DNA of 64,000 bases from Gloeopeniophorella convolvens (GCA_022496205.1 WTXD01000068.1:1-64000), one strand, 5' to 3'; shown: positions 22,661-34,778, counted from the first letter of the stretch. Numbers and translations are program-made. Notes: generated from the sequence alone by a model not told the origin.

Positions 22661-23521
22661 CCACGGAAAGGAAATCCTAGTAGAGGCTCGGTCGTGATTT
22701 CGGTCGTATGCACTATAAACAATATGTTGCGTGGGTTATAGGTAACTCTTGCTACGCCAGATTACCGCGCCGTGGCTCCAAAGTGCAGGTATTGCGGTAG
22801 TAGACTTATACCAGAGCTACAATTTTACTTGTATTTTTCAAATGAATTTTTTTGACGCGCGGCCAACGCGCGGCGCCGGGACGCGACTTTCAAGCCCTTC
22901 GAGGAGTCAACAGCGTATGTTTCATCTTACTGCGCAACAAGCGTCCAGCTCCTACCGCTGGCACGATCCCTTTTTGACCAAAGTCAGCCGCTTCCCCCTC
23001 TGACCGGGACTGCCCAAGCAAGGCGTCTATGACACGCAACGGTGTCGATTTGCGTGGGCGGTGCCGCCGAGCACTTGGCGCATATGATTATGAACTTTCC
23101 GCATATCACGCCGACAAGTATCACGACCTCCAAGGCGGAGCACATCAGAGAATGCGCATCGTAGTGTGCTCAACTTCTCTATTGGGGGCGCGCATAGGCC
23201 ACTTGGCGATTCAGGAGACGTGGCTCCGCGGCGGATCGCAGTTTAATCCAGGATCCAAGCCACATCCCACAAGTGTCTTGTTCCTCGTCAGCTTCCGCTT
23301 TCCCAGCCACAACATGACACCCGGCGGTCTTATAAGTGCCTCGGTCCAGCTCGCTCTCCGGCCAACTAAATCCCTTCCGTTTCTTTCGGTCGCAGCAGGC
23401 TGCCCTCACCGAACCGACTCGAGTGCTAGTTCACTACTCCAAATATGTTTCGTGCGTGCCTTTCTTATATTCGTTGAACTCCAGGTATTAATTTGAATTG
23501 GTTTCAGCGTCTCGCTCTATT
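22661..23521. other. Intergenic region with promoter-like sequence
   Basis: No gene. A TATA-like CTTATAAGTG at about 23330 followed by a CT-rich stretch fits the promoter and 5' leader of the small membrane protein gene. The segment GGTATTAATTTGAATTGGTTTCAG near 23484 could end a leader intron. Confidence 0.4.
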
Positions 23522-23949
23522 ATGAAAGTCCAGTCTCTCCTTATGACCCTCGTCTTCATCTCTGCTGCGCAGGCCGCATGCACAAATGACCCGTACGCTG
23601 CTTCCTTTACACACGCACCACCCTTCCTAACCTACCCTCTCAGCTCTGGCGCTGAGCCCTGCCCCCCTGCGTCCCACAAAATCCCGACCCTAGCCATGCT
23701 CGCCATCATCTTCGCGATCCGTACGCCCACTCATCTCCCACTTCTTCCTCGGTCCTAATGACGACGCGCATCACAGTGTTCATCGTGATATTCAGCGGCG
23801 TGCTCATCTTCCTGTATCTCCGCCAGCACAGCAAGCGCCAGAAGCGCTCGGCGCACCGCGAGCGCGCCGAGACATTCCGCGACATGCAGCGCAAGGGCCT
23901 GCAGCCGTGGCGCCAGCCTGACGAGACCAAGCCGGGTCTGTATGTGTAA
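23522..23949 (+). CDS. Small secretory-pathway single-pass membrane protein
   Basis: Three exons, 23522-23592, 23644-23720 and 23777-23949, with phases that fit, give about 106 residues. A signal peptide (MKVQSLLMTLVFISAAQA) is followed by a short loop with two Cys (ACTNDP, EPCPP), one hydrophobic segment (LAMLAIIFAILFIVIFSG) and a basic cytosolic tail of about 50 residues (RQHSKRQKRSAHRERAE). The topology predicts a short outside/lumenal part and a long positively charged inside tail. I do not recognise the family. The second splice joins the two halves of the membrane segment exactly, which supports the model. Confidence 0.7.
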
Positions 23950-24299
23950 GAGTGCGTCCGTGGGCGCTGTAACATTCTGTGAAGTCGTGTGTGAGCAATG
24001 ATATCATGATCTTGTATCTGTTTTGCGTTTCGCGGTTGTGGTTGACCGCGGCCGTTTGTCAACGCGGGCCCGCCTGCTGCCACCGAACACCCGTGGCTGC
24101 CCTCGGTACACTTTGTGGGCTCCCGCTGCGTTCCGGGCAGCTCGCAAAAGCAACTATCGTCGGCTTCGGCGAAGATGAAGAATGATTCGCTTTGATTGAA
24201 TTATAAGTCTGCTGTGGTATTCGTACACCAACTCCCAAAATTAAGCCGTCCTTTGTACGTAAATTGCGGATACCGCACGTCGTTTCGTGGGCATCTATA

Positions 24300-27200
24300 T
24301 CACCACGCCAGTCGCGCGACGAGGCCGCTAGGCCAGCGGCGCACCGCGAGCTTGCGTGTCTCATCCAATCTATATGCAGACCAATATCAGAACCAGAAGG
24401 GGGAGAAGGGAGGGATTGAGCGGCGCACAGAACTAGCGCGAGTGCGAACGTCATCGGGATGAAGAAGTGTTCCGCGGGGATCCCACGCGTCTGGAAAACG
24501 TTTTGGCTGGGAAGCGAGTCGGCGGGTCTGCGTTGGAAGGGCTAGATGGGCACTCACAACGCGGGAATATATGAGAAGAAGATGCCGATCGCGAGTGCAC
24601 AGAGCGCGGCGGGGATCGTCGCGCGGTTGATGGCCCACGAAGGCGGCTGCTGTAAAATGCTCGAGCGGCGTGTGCGCGTTGAGAGCAGGTTACTTCCGCT
24701 ATCGCATCAGCCCGCCAGTCCGAGGATCAAGGACAGACGTTCGGCGTACCCCCACTGCATCACGACGAGCGTGAAGAAATACACGCTCTGCGCCTCGTAC
24801 AACACGTCGTTCGTGAGCTCCGCGGGCCAATTACCGAACTTGAGCGCGAGGGAGGAGAACGGGATGCCGCGGCGCTGCAGGAACCAAAATGACCTAGGGT
24901 AGTATCGCACCGTGAGTCCTGAGGGAAAACGGCAGAGAGGCATAGTGTGGGCGCACATGGACATCGCGCAGAGCGATTCGGCGACGCCGAGGAAGCCGTA
25001 CGCGTGGAGGAGTAATCGTCCGTCTGCGAGGCGCTCCTTGCGCACGTCGCGCGGCGGGCGCGCGAGCAAGCCGCTTTCTGGAGGCTCGAGACACATGCTC
25101 AGCGCCGGCAGGACATCCGTCTGCCGCCACCAAGTTAGTACCAGCGTGGTTCCGTGATAAGAACTGCGTACGGCGATGCAGATCAGGATCATCTGGATGT
25201 TGCTCAGCATTTGCGGCACGCCGATAAGGACGTTCAAGAGGATGGGCATGAGCTCGGAGAAGCTGCGCGCGAGGTCAGACGCCGGTCCATATGCTCGATC
25301 GCGGATAACGCCGTACCTTCCGGCCGGGAGAGGTACAAAATCGTCTTCTTCAGGTTGTCGTACACCAGGCGGCCTGGAGCGTGCGCGATGATGATCAGCC
25401 ACCCCACCGCGCGACGCATATGTAAGCAGCAACGCACCATACTCGAGCGCGACGACGATCGCGGAAAAGTCCTCGAGCAGGACCATGTCCGCCGCCTCGC
25501 GCGCGACATCCGACCCGCTGCCCATCGCGATCCCGCAGTCCGCCGCGCGCAGCGCCGGCGCGTCGTTCACGCCGTCGCCCGTGACCGCGACGACGCACGC
25601 GCGCGCCTGCAGCGCGCGCACGATGCGCAGCTTCTGCTCGGGCGTCGTGCGCGCGAACACGACCTCCTGGTACGCGCACAGCGCGTCCTCCTGCGCGCGC
25701 GAGAGCGTGTCGAGCTCCGCGCCCGTGACGACGATGCCCTGCGGCGCGTCCGGGGCGCCCGCGTCTGCGTCCGAGGCCGCGGCGAGCTCGTCCTTCTCCT
25801 TGTCCGCGTCCACCGGCGCCGTGTCGAGCAGGTCCGATGCGTGGTGCACCCCGCGCGCGTCCGAGATGATCCCGGCCTGCGCGGCGATCGCGACGGCCGT
25901 CGCGGGGTGGTCGCCCGTCACGACGAAGAAGCGGATGCCCGCGCCGCGGCAGATCCTGCGCCTCCATCAGCGCGCCGTGCCCACCCACGTCCAACCCAAC
26001 CGCGCCGCCACGCACCGGACGGTCTCCGCGATGTCCGGCTTGAGCGGGTCGATGAGCCCGACGAGCCCGACGACCACGAGCGCGGCGTTGAGCTCCGCGA
26101 CGCACTCGTCGAACCCGTCCGCGTACACGTCGAGCGCGCCGTCCTTGGGCAGCGCGTCGCGCGGGACGACGCGGCGCGCGAGCACGAGCACGCGCCGGCC
26201 CTGCGCGGCCCAGCGCTCCTGCACCGCCACGATGCGCTGCCGCGCGGCGGGGGTGAGGTGCAGCGGCGCGCCGCCGGCGGGCGGGAGCACGTGCGTGCAG
26301 CGGGGGAGGAGGATGTCGGGCGCGCCCTTGGCGCAGAGGAGGAGGTCGTCGGGGGCGAAGGTGTCCCAGGCGGCGAGCGGGGCGGGGGGCGCGCCGTCGG
26401 GGGCGGGGACCAGCTTGGACAGCGTGAGCATGTATTTCGTCTGGGGTGTGTTAGTCGGGCTCCGAGGCGCGGGGCAGGCTGCGGGAGGCTCGCCTTGGAG
26501 TTGAACGGAACTTTGTGGATGTGGCGCCAGCGCGCGCGCACGGCGTCGCTGGACGCGAGGTCCTCCGCGAATTGCAGGATGGCCGAGTCTGCCCAGACAC
26601 AAGTAGGCAAAGGAAGCTCGGCAGTATGTATGGAACGGCCGCTGCGCACCGGTAGCGTCGCCAATGATCGTCCGCTTCTCCTCCGACGGCGACCCCTCGA
26701 ACGTCGCGGCGTTGCAGATCGCCGCGACCGCCGCGAGCTGGCGCAGGTTCTCCGCGGCCGCCGCCGGCGCGGCGTCCACGCGCTCGCGCAGCGCCTGCTT
26801 GTCGCACGTCGTGTCGTACACCGCGACGTCCTCGACGTGCATCCTGTTCTGCGTCAGCGTGCCCGTCTTGTCCTGCGGACTAGGTCGTTAACACGTCGAG
26901 TCTGCGGCGGTGGAACGCTGCGGAGGCACACCGAACAGAGGACGTTGACCGAGCCGAGCGTTTCGACGATCGAGAGGGATCTGCGTGCCGGTGAGCGGGC
27001 GGGGGGCGGGGCGGGGCAGGGCGGCTCACTTGCATAGCACCTTGTGCCGGCTCAGTGTGTGCGCGACTTTGGCCAGCGAGAGCGTCACCGCGATCGGGAG
27101 CCCCTCGGGGATAAACGCGACTGGCGCGTCCAGATCAGCGACTCGCCACCCGCAACTAGCCGCGCCGAGCATGCGCACCCATGACCGAGACGACATCAAT

Positions 27201-28659
27201 GAGCAGGCCGGACGTGTTGATGTAGCTCGGGAACTTCCTCCGCAGCCTGCGTGCCCGTCTATCCTAAGCACACGAACGAGGGAACGGGGCACGGGGGAAG
27301 GGCACGCACCACGCGGCCCACAGGATGACGATGAGGATCGCGACGAGCGTCGCGAGGCCCGCGATGATCAGCACGAAGCGCAGGATCTCGCGCTGCAGCG
27401 TCGTGAGCGCGGTGCCCGCCGCCGAGCTCATCTTTGCGATGCGCCCGCTGCCATCGGCCGTCCGTCCGTCAGCCTCGGAACATGACGAGGGGACGGAAGG
27501 GACGCACAAGACGGTGTTGTCGCCGATCTGGAAGACGACGCCGAGGCCGGAGCCGCTGACGCAGAGCGTGCCCTGCAGCGCGATGTTCTTCGTCTACGGG
27601 CGGTCACGCGCGAAGCGTCAGTTAGGGACGGCCGGGGCGGAGTGGCGAGGGCGCGCCCACCTCGAGGATGTTGTCGTCCGTCTTGTCAATGCGCCCCGCG
27701 ACCGCCTCGCTCTGCCCGGCCCATCAGCCCGCGCAGACGCCCCTGCGCGCGCACGCACCTCGCCGGTAAGCACGCTCCGATCGAAGCGCAGATCCCCCGT
27801 CGCCTCGATGAGCCTTACGTCCGCGGGCACCTTCTGCCCCATCGCGACGTACACCAGGTCACCCGGGACGAGCGCGGCGGCGGGCACGCGCGCCTGCAGC
27901 CCGTCGCGCAGCACGACGACGTCGGCGGGGAGCAGCCCGCGGATGCTCGCCATCACGCGGGACGTCGACGCGTCCTGCCACGCGCTGAACGCGGCCTGCA
28001 GCGCGACGACGACGAGCAGGACGACCGCGAGCGCGAGGTTCGACGCCTGCGGGTGCGGGTTGCCCAGCGGTTTCCTGCCGTGCCGTGCCGTGCCGTTAGC
28101 GGGGGATGGCGCGGGGGGGGGGGGGGGCGGCGGCGGCGCGCACCAGGCGAGGAAGCACACGATGCTCGCGGCGAGCAGCAGGCTGCCAAAGCCGCCAAAG
28201 ACCCAGCCGAGGACCTTGCGCAGCACGCGGCGCGGCGGCGGCGAGATCGCGTTCGGGCCCGCGGTGGCGGCGCGGCGGGCAGCCTGGGGCGAGTCGAGCC
28301 CGCGCTGCGGCGCGACGGCGAGGCGGCGGAGGGCCTCGTCGACGGGGAGCTTGTGCCAGTCGAGGTCGGAGAGGTCTGTGCGGGGCGGGGCGGGCGTCAG
28401 ACGAGACGGGGCGGGCGGGGAGTGGGGGGGGGGGGGCACCTTTGATGGCGCCCTTGGGGGCCTTGGGGTCGAGCTGCGCCTGCTGGCTGTGCTCGAGGTG
28501 CAGGCTTAGCGTGCGAAACTCGATCGGGAGGCGCGTCGCGGGCTGCACGGGCGTGCTGAACGAGAGCGTGTGGCGCACGGTGAGCGCGACGTCGCTGGGC
28601 GTGTGTGCCGCCAAGCGCGGGCTCTGCGGCGGCGGCTGGCTCTCGATGTCGTCTTGCAT
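24300..28659 (-). CDS. P-type cation-transporting ATPase (type II, Na+/K+ or Ca2+ group)
   Basis: About 20 exons; all junction phases could be followed: 28659-28440, 28375-28144, 28074-27759, 27711-27661, 27593-27508, 27447-27310, 27246-27179, 27120-27030, 26980-26932, 26872-26650, 26588-26494, 26440-26017, 25955-25438, 25373-25281 or so, 25262-25172, 25120-24957, 24893-24750, 24692-24558, 24506-24429, 24369-24300. All signature motifs are present: SVLTGE, FIPEGLPIAV (M4), SDKTGTLTQNRM (phosphorylated Asp), KGAPD, VVTGDHPATA, TGDGVNDAPALR. It pumps a cation across a membrane using ATP; the ion cannot be fixed from sequence, though the PEGLP and cation-ATPase N-terminus fit fungal type IIC/IID enzymes. 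The intron after FNSK is GC-AG. A one-base deficit near 25331 breaks the M5 motif (LLPAGSFSE), probably a sequence error. One intron holds a run of about 15 G (about 28110-28127). Confidence 0.85.
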
Positions 28660-29290
28660 AGCGCAGAGGGTAGTGAGTATGCGCGGCGGGCTACTAGCTA
28701 GCTATGGGCAGAGCCACGAGAATACAAGCGCGGTAGGAAGAAGCGCAGAGTGGGCTTTAAGGCAGGGGCGGGAGCGGGCCCCGCTGATGGCGGACATCAG
28801 TGCGTCCGTTCGGCCATTGGCTGCGCGCCCGCGCGAGATTCGCCAAAGGGCCCGTGCGCGGCGCAGTGTCAGGGCCGTACGTGAGGATCGATGGGAGCGC
28901 GGGGGATCTGGGGAACGAGAGATATTCGCCATAGGGAAGCACTTGGGATTTTCGTAAGGGACAAAATTCGCCGGTGCTCCTAATGGCGCGGTGGCACCGC
29001 TCGCGCTCGGTTCTGGCATCTAGAGGCACGGAACATGTTCCGTGCCCTACTGTTGAGAGCCAGTGAGCCCCTCTATGCGAGCGATAGGTTCGAGTTGGTG
29101 CATTATGTCAGACCCGAGGCACGTTCTGCGTGATGCTCGGGTGGCAAGGTCACGTAACAGGTTGTATCCGAGGCAGAGCTGAAGGTGCGTGCCCTGGCGC
29201 GGTGATGGCTGGGTACTGTAAGTAAGTACATCGTGTAGCTTCCCCATGCAACAAGACATTCGATCGCTATTGATAGAGCCGAGACGGGCG
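28660..29290. other. Spacer between TRM112 (3' end) and ATPase (5' end)
   Basis: No gene supported; presumably the ATPase promoter plus the TRM112 3' region. Confidence 0.5.
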
Positions 29291-29831
29291 CTACCCGATC
29301 TCGTGTTCCGCCAGCAACTGTCCACCAGGGCGCGTCAGACAGGCGACAAATGAACAGGCAACGCACGCACCATATTTGGGATGCCGTTGGAAATGGGATA
29401 GACGTGCTTGCAGTTCGGACACGTCATTGCGCCCTCCTCCACGTGTATCTGCACCACCATCAGCAAAACGGTGCGCAAAGAGAAAAAAAAAAAAAAAAGC
29501 AGGTAACGACCTCGAGCAGGACATGGTGCAGCGCCTTTAAAAACTCATCGTCGAGCATCTCGGGCTGCTCCAGCGGCAACGACTCGTCCCCGATCTGATA
29601 CCCCATCACGTTTCAGCAGGGCGCCGCGGATGGCAGCGGACGACGGACCTGGCGGGCGGCCTGGACGAGGGCAGGCCACTCGATGCGCGGGAGGAAGCCG
29701 CGGAGAAAGTCGGGGTTGAACTCTGCGTCGCGGAGGGCGAGCTTGACGTCTGTGAGCTGGAGGGGAAAGTTGTTCGCGGTGCAGCCCTTGGCGTGGCAGG
29801 CGAGCAGGTTGTGGGTGATGAGGCGGACCAT
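29291..29831 (-). CDS. TRM112: TRM112, activator subunit of tRNA/rRNA/eRF1 methyltransferases
   Basis: Four exons, 29831-29649, 29594-29511, 29448-29371 and 29317-29291, encode 123 residues, the usual size. It starts MVRLITHNLLACHAKGC, with the conserved LLxCHxKGC zinc-binding motif; NNFPLQL follows. The third exon has MTCPNCKHVYPISNGIPNM, the CPxC...YPIxxGIPNML signature, and the last exon reads LLAEHEIG. Known role: a small zinc protein that stabilises and activates Trm9, Trm11, Mtq2 and Bud23 class methyltransferases, acting in translation and ribosome maturation. The introns carry a T run (29483-29498 on the plus strand as A). Intact. Confidence 0.95.
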
Positions 29832-30241
29832 CGCAGCGCAGACGGAGCAGCCTCTAGCAAGCTCTAGCAGGCGCTAGGCAAGCTCTGCGCGGTGGACGGG
29901 CTTGTGCGGGCCGTGTCTCGGGCCGGGGTCTCCAGACGTGGTTTTGGCTGTCGACGTCATCGATGGTTAATCGACTTGGTCACTGCGCAAAGATGCAGGC
30001 TCTGCCGCCTCGACGACCCGCTCTCCGCTGCCTCTCGCCGCCCTGGACACCGCTGACTACCACAACTGACTGGCGACCACGAATCCGGCTGCAATATTCT
30101 CGCGGGCTTGATCTCCTCCTATAATTAGACCGTCTCCCAGGGTCAGATCCTCCCACCGTCGCTGCCCCCGTCCTCTGCGCTTTCCCTCTCCCCTCGACGA
30201 CCCTCGTCTCTGCGCGCCTGATCAACCTCGCTCGACTCGCG
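29832..30241. promoter_or_regulatory. Shared divergent promoter of TRM112 and the glycosidase gene
   Basis: 410 bp between the start codons of two genes pointing away from each other. CT-rich initiator-like DNA precedes the glycosidase ATG. No specific sites assigned. Confidence 0.5.
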
Positions 30242-32126
30242 ATGCGTGTACCGCTGCTGCTGCTGCTGCTCGGTGCGCTCCCGACCGCCCGCGCGCAGGG
30301 CCTCACCGACGCTCAGATCAACGTCGTAACGCAGCGCCTCCAGGAGGGCGCGACACACAGGTGCGCCCCCCCCCCCTCCTCCTCCTCCCCAGTCGCGCCG
30401 CGCCCACACGCCGGCGAGGGGACCCTAATACACCCCGGTCTCCCGCCGCGTCCACGCTGTCAGGGCCAACATTGGCGCCGAGCTTTCTCCACGCGCACGC
30501 GAACCCTAACTGATGCGAGCCCATGCAGCTGGGAACTCGGCACGCGCGCCCAGGCGCTCCTCGAGCTGTCTGCCCCCTCCTTCTCCGTCCTCACCCCGCA
30601 CGCGCCCCTCCCCCCACCAAGCGCGCTCAACGCCTCGACCAACGCGTCGCTCGCCGACGCGCTCGGCATCGCGCACGCCGCCGTCGCCGCGCTCCCGCCG
30701 CCCCCCGCGAACGGCACCGGGCAGCCGCTCGTCGACGGCGACGGCGCCGCGGGCGACCCCGCGAGCCTCGGCGTCGCGGTGCTGCTCGCCAACTGGACGC
30801 GCCAGCCCGGCGCGGACTATGATGGCGCCGCGCGGGCGCAGGTCGCGTACCTGTTTGGGCCGGACGTGCCGCGCACGCCCGACGGCGCGATCTCGCACCG
30901 CGTCGGCGAGCTGCAGCTGTGGTGCGTGCGCGTGCGCGCGTGCATGTGCGTCAGACTGATGTGTGTGTGCACAGGAGCGACTCGGTGTTCATGGTCCCGC
31001 CGTTCTTGGCGTATTATGGCGTCACGACGGGGAACGAGTCGATGCTCGTCGAGGCGTACACCCAGGTGCGCGTTGCGTCCGCGTAGGGTTGTGCGGCGCG
31101 CTGACGCGCGCGCAGATCAAGCTGTACCGCAAATACCTGATGGACACGTCCGCCAAGGGGCTCTGGCAGCACATCGTGCTCGGCGCAAACGGGACGGACC
31201 CAGGGCACTGGTCGACCGGTGCGCACGCTTGCACACTCTTACATATGCGCGCTGACGGCGCGGCGCAGGCAACGCGTGGGCGGCGGCGGGGATGCTGCGC
31301 GTGCTCGGCACGATGCAGAGCTCGCCGTTCGCGGGCAAGCTGAAGCACCAGATCAAGGACCTGGGCACCTGGGCCGCCGACATCCACGCCGCGATGTACC
31401 CGCACCTCGTGCGTCCCCCCCTCCTAACCATACACATGCGCAGCGCTGACCGCCCCCGCGCACCAGCAACCGAACGGCCTGTTCAGGAACTACGCAGACG
31501 CAAACGCGAGCACGGCAAACTTTGACGACGCGAGCAGCAGCGCGCTGCTCGCGGCGGGCGTGTACCGCCTCGCGCTGCTCACGGGGAACCACAAGAGCGT
31601 GCCGCTCGCGGAGCGCACGCGCGCGGCGCTGTTTGCGAATAATGCGAGTGCGCCGGCGAGCGCGTCGGGCGCGCAGGTCGTCAAGAGCAGCGCCGTCGCC
31701 ATCGCCGTCGCCGTCTCGTCCTCTTCCTCCGACTCGTCGACGTCCCGCGCCTCCTCCTCCTCCTCCTCCTCCTCTACCACAAATACCACCACTTCCTCCT
31801 CCTCGTCGCGCGCGACTTCCACCGCGCCCGCTTCCTCATCGTCCCCCGCGTCCTCGCCCTCGCCAACAGACAGCGCATTCAGCACAAGCGCGCACTTTAC
31901 CGCGGACGGATGGCTCGCGCCCGTCGTCGACCCCGACGACTTTGGCGAGGCGGGCGCACAGAGCCCCGAGGGCGAGGCGTTCGCGCTCATGCTGCACGCC
32001 GCGTGGCGCGACTGGGCCGCGGCGGGCAGCCCCGGCGCGAACGCCGCGCGCGCAGGGGCGCGCGCGGCGTGGGGCGGCGTGCTGGCTGGCGCACTGGCGG
32101 GGGTGGCGCTCGCGGGCGTGTTCTGA
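30242..32126 (+). CDS. Secreted, GPI-anchored-type six-hairpin glycosidase (GH105/GH88-like)
   Basis: Exons 30242-30360, 30529-30921, 30975-31065, 31116-31218, 31269-31408 and 31467-32126 join in frame. A signal peptide (MRVPLLLLLLGALPTARAQ) starts the protein. The catalytic-domain motifs SDSVFMVPPFLAYYG and DPGHWSTGNAWAAAGM correspond to the W-L-D-x-x-x-M-x-x-P-F and W-x-R-G-N-x-W motifs of unsaturated rhamnogalacturonyl/glucuronyl hydrolases; the Asp is the expected acid. A Ser/Thr-rich stretch (about 31690-31880) and a hydrophobic end (GVLAGALAGVALAGVF) suggest a glycosylated stalk and a GPI signal. Substrate is uncertain: polysaccharide-derived oligosaccharides, possibly the fungus's own wall, given the anchor. 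Several N-glycosylation sites (NAST, NASL, NWT). Intact. Confidence 0.75.
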
Positions 32127-32217
32127 CGGACGCGGACTATTTTTTCGGACGCGTATATATATACACGGATGTTGTTGTTGTCACTGCTACTGCTATACCA
32201 CCGTACTCTACGTGCCG

Positions 32218-33243
32218 CTAGCGCACCTCGACGCGCTTGCGCGCCCAGTCGTCCCGCACGCGCGCGCCGAGCCACGCGTCGAGCTCCTGCGCGCGGCGCG
32301 CGGCGGCGCGCACGGCGCGCATGAGCGCCGCGGGCGCGAGCGGCAGCCCGCCGGCCTTGTGCACGACCGCGAGCTCGCGCGCGGGCGTCAGCGCCAGCGC
32401 GAGCGTGCCGTGCGCCAGGCGCGCCTCGAGTAGCCCCGGGTCGAGCAGCGCGCGCACGTCCTCCTCTCCATCCCCCGCGAAGAGCGCATAGGAGACGCAA
32501 AAGGGGGTATAGTGCAGCGCGAGGGGGACGGGCGCGCGCGCGTCGGGCGCGTGCAGCGTCACGGCGCGGCCGACGACCTCCGCGTCGGGCCGGCGGAAGT
32601 GCCGGAGGGCGGCGGAGCCGGCGAGGACGGCGGCGTCGAGGGCGTTGCCGGCGTCGGCGAGGACGTGCAGTGCCAGGCGGACGTGCCAGACCTGCGGGTG
32701 TGCGTGTGACTGTAGTAAGTTGGTGGGCGGGGGACGCACGCGCTCGCCGGCGAGGATGCAGAGCGCTTCGCGGTCGATCGCGTCGGCGCGGCGGAAGATC
32801 TTGTCGAGCATGCGCGCGAGGGATATTTCCTCTTCGCTCTGCCTGCGGGTGCGTGTCAGTCGGATGGGTGTTGGGGGGGGGGGGGGCGCACCGGCCGGGC
32901 TCGACCTCGCCCGCGGCCATGGGCGAGAGCTCGGCGTGCACGGAGAGCACGCCCTCGAACGGCGCGTCGGCTCGGGGCGCACGACGCGCGCGTCGACCTG
33001 CGCCAGCACCCTGAAATACCACGCGCGGGTCAGGTCAGGTCAGGTCAGGGCGGTGTGGAGGGAGGAAAGAAGGGGCGGCGCACCGCGTCTTTCCGAGGGC
33101 GAGCTCGGCGTGCCGAGCGCGGGGCCAAAGACGAGCGCGGGCGCGCGGGGCTCGGAAAAGGCGCGGCCGTCGAGGCGGTGGCCCGCGTCGAGCGCGGCGA
33201 AGAAAAAGTCTTTCTCGGGCGTCGAGGGCGATGGTGGGCGCAT
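32218..33243 (-). CDS. RRP45: Exosome complex subunit RRP45 (RNase PH family)
   Basis: Exons 33243-33084, 33010-32892, 32842-32740 and 32691-32218 give about 286 residues. Family motifs: RLDGRAFSEPR at the start, ELALGKTR then VLAQVDARVVRPEP, FEGVLSVHAELSPMAAG, ARMLDKIFRRADAID, ILAGERVWHVRLALHVLADAGN and ALRHFRRPDAEVVG. RRP45 is one of the six RNase PH-like ring subunits of the RNA exosome, needed for 3' to 5' RNA processing in nucleus and cytosol. Two one-base deficits (about 33110 in exon 1, about 32975 in exon 2) interrupt the frame between strongly conserved blocks. The gene is essential in studied fungi, so sequence error is likelier than decay. It converges with the glycosidase gene (92 bp apart). 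Confidence 0.85.
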
Positions 33244-33385
33244 CGTGCCAAGCTAGGTATCGCGTGCCGGCCCGCGCCGCGCCACGCCACGCCCCTTCCG
33301 CGTGTTCATGATCCTCGCCACCATCGCCGCGCGCAGTATCCTCTCTGCATCGACGACGACGACGACGACGCGCAGAGCCACGGTC

Positions 33386-34778
33386 ATGGCGTACTATTAC
33401 CCTGGATACAACGACGGATCTCGGCGCGGGCGGCACGACGACGGCGCCGCCGCTGCGGCCGCCGCAGACTACTACTCTGATGCGCTGCTCCCCGCGCGGG
33501 GACCTCGCCGCCGCGAGCGCGAGTGGGACCCCTACGACGACACCGCCTATGCTGCGGACCGCCACCACCACCGCGAGCGCAGGCCGCACGCGCGGGAGCG
33601 GGAGCGGGAACGGGAGCGCTCCCCGCCGCGGCGCGCGGAGCCCTACCTCTCCGCGCCGTACGTGCGCCGCCGCGCGTCGCCCACATACGAGCCGTACGAC
33701 CACCGCCCGCGCGACCGTTCGCCCCCGTATAACGAGCCCTCCGACCGCCCACCCGACCGCTCGCCCACACCCCCGCCACTCGCCCCGCCCGCCCCAACGC
33801 CCGCCTACCTCGCCCTCGCCGCCTCGCCCTCCCTCGCACTCCCCACGCCCCCGCGCAAGCTCCTCATCCTCGACCTCAACGGCACGCTCGTCCTGCGCTC
33901 CTCCCACGCCAGCAGCACCCCCGGCGCCCCGCGGCACGTCACGCCGCGCCCGTACCTCGGCGCGCTGCGGGGCTACCTCTTCGCGCGCGCGACGCGCGCG
34001 TGGCTCGACGTGATGGTCTGGAGCAGCGCGCAGCCGCACAGCGTGCGCGATATGGTTATGCGCGCGTTTGGGCGCGATGCGGGGGGGTTGGTGGCGGTCT
34101 GGGCGCGCGACACGCTCGGGCTCGCCGCGGACGAGTACCGTGCGTCCCCGCTCCTCCTCCTCCTCCTCCTCCACATGCAAGGCCACTAACGCGCTCGCTG
34201 ACGCTCGCGCGCGCGCAGATCGCAAAGTCCAGACGATCAAGGACCTCGCGCGGCCGTGGGCCGCGCTCGCGCCGCACGACGCGCGCAGCACGCTGCTGCT
34301 CGACGACTCGCGCGCCAAAGCCGCGCGCCAGCCGTACAACCACGTCTGCGTGCCCGAGTACACCGCCGCGCGGCGCCGCGCGGACCTCGCTGCGCTCGCG
34401 CGCGCCACCACGCCCGAGGCCTCCGACGAGTTGGAGCCGGAGCCGGAGCCGGGGGTGGAGCCGGAGGAGAGCGAGCGCACGCGCCGGCGGAAGGAGAAGA
34501 AGCGCGCCAAGCAGGCTCTTGTGCACACCGAGGCGGAGGAGGCAGGCGGCGAGGTGGACGAGACGCTCCTGCGCGTGGTGGGCGTGCTGCACGCCGCCCG
34601 CGCGCAGAGCAACGTCGCGGGGTGGCTGCGCGCTGGCGCGCTCGGCGGCGCGGACGTGGACGCGGACGGCGGCGCAGAGTGGTTCGAGGACGCGGCGGCG
34701 GCGCGGCGCTGGGCGGACGCGGGGCGCGCGGCGCTGCGCGAACTCGGGCTGGACGTCGAGCACGGCGTCGAGCCGTAA
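33386..34778 (+). CDS. HAD-superfamily FCP1/NIF-like phosphatase-domain protein
   Basis: Exons 33386-34139 and 34219-34778, about 437 residues. The N-terminal 150 residues are disordered and rich in Arg, Asp, Tyr and Pro. The FCP1/NIF domain starts at about residue 160: KLLILDLNGTLVLRS, RPYLGALRGYLF, VMVWSSAQPHSV, then HRKVQTIKDL and STLLLDDSRAKAARQPYN. Family enzymes dephosphorylate phospho-Ser/Thr, for example the RNA polymerase II CTD. Here the catalytic motif is DLNGT in place of DxDxT/V, so the second Asp (general acid) is Asn; I recall the same DLNGT form in related fungal proteins, so it may be a conserved variant with altered or no activity. The tail is acidic and Ala-rich. ATG 33386 is preferred to one at 33308. 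It shares a 142-bp divergent promoter with RRP45. Confidence 0.8.

Noticed and set aside
25154..27037. 627-codon plus-strand frame over the ATPase
   Set aside because: Antisense to conserved P-type ATPase exons; extreme Arg content, no domain.
31490..33022. 510-codon minus-strand frame across the glycosidase and RRP45 genes
   Set aside because: It is a GC-rich shadow: composition is Arg/Ala-rich, and it overlaps well-supported exons of both genes.
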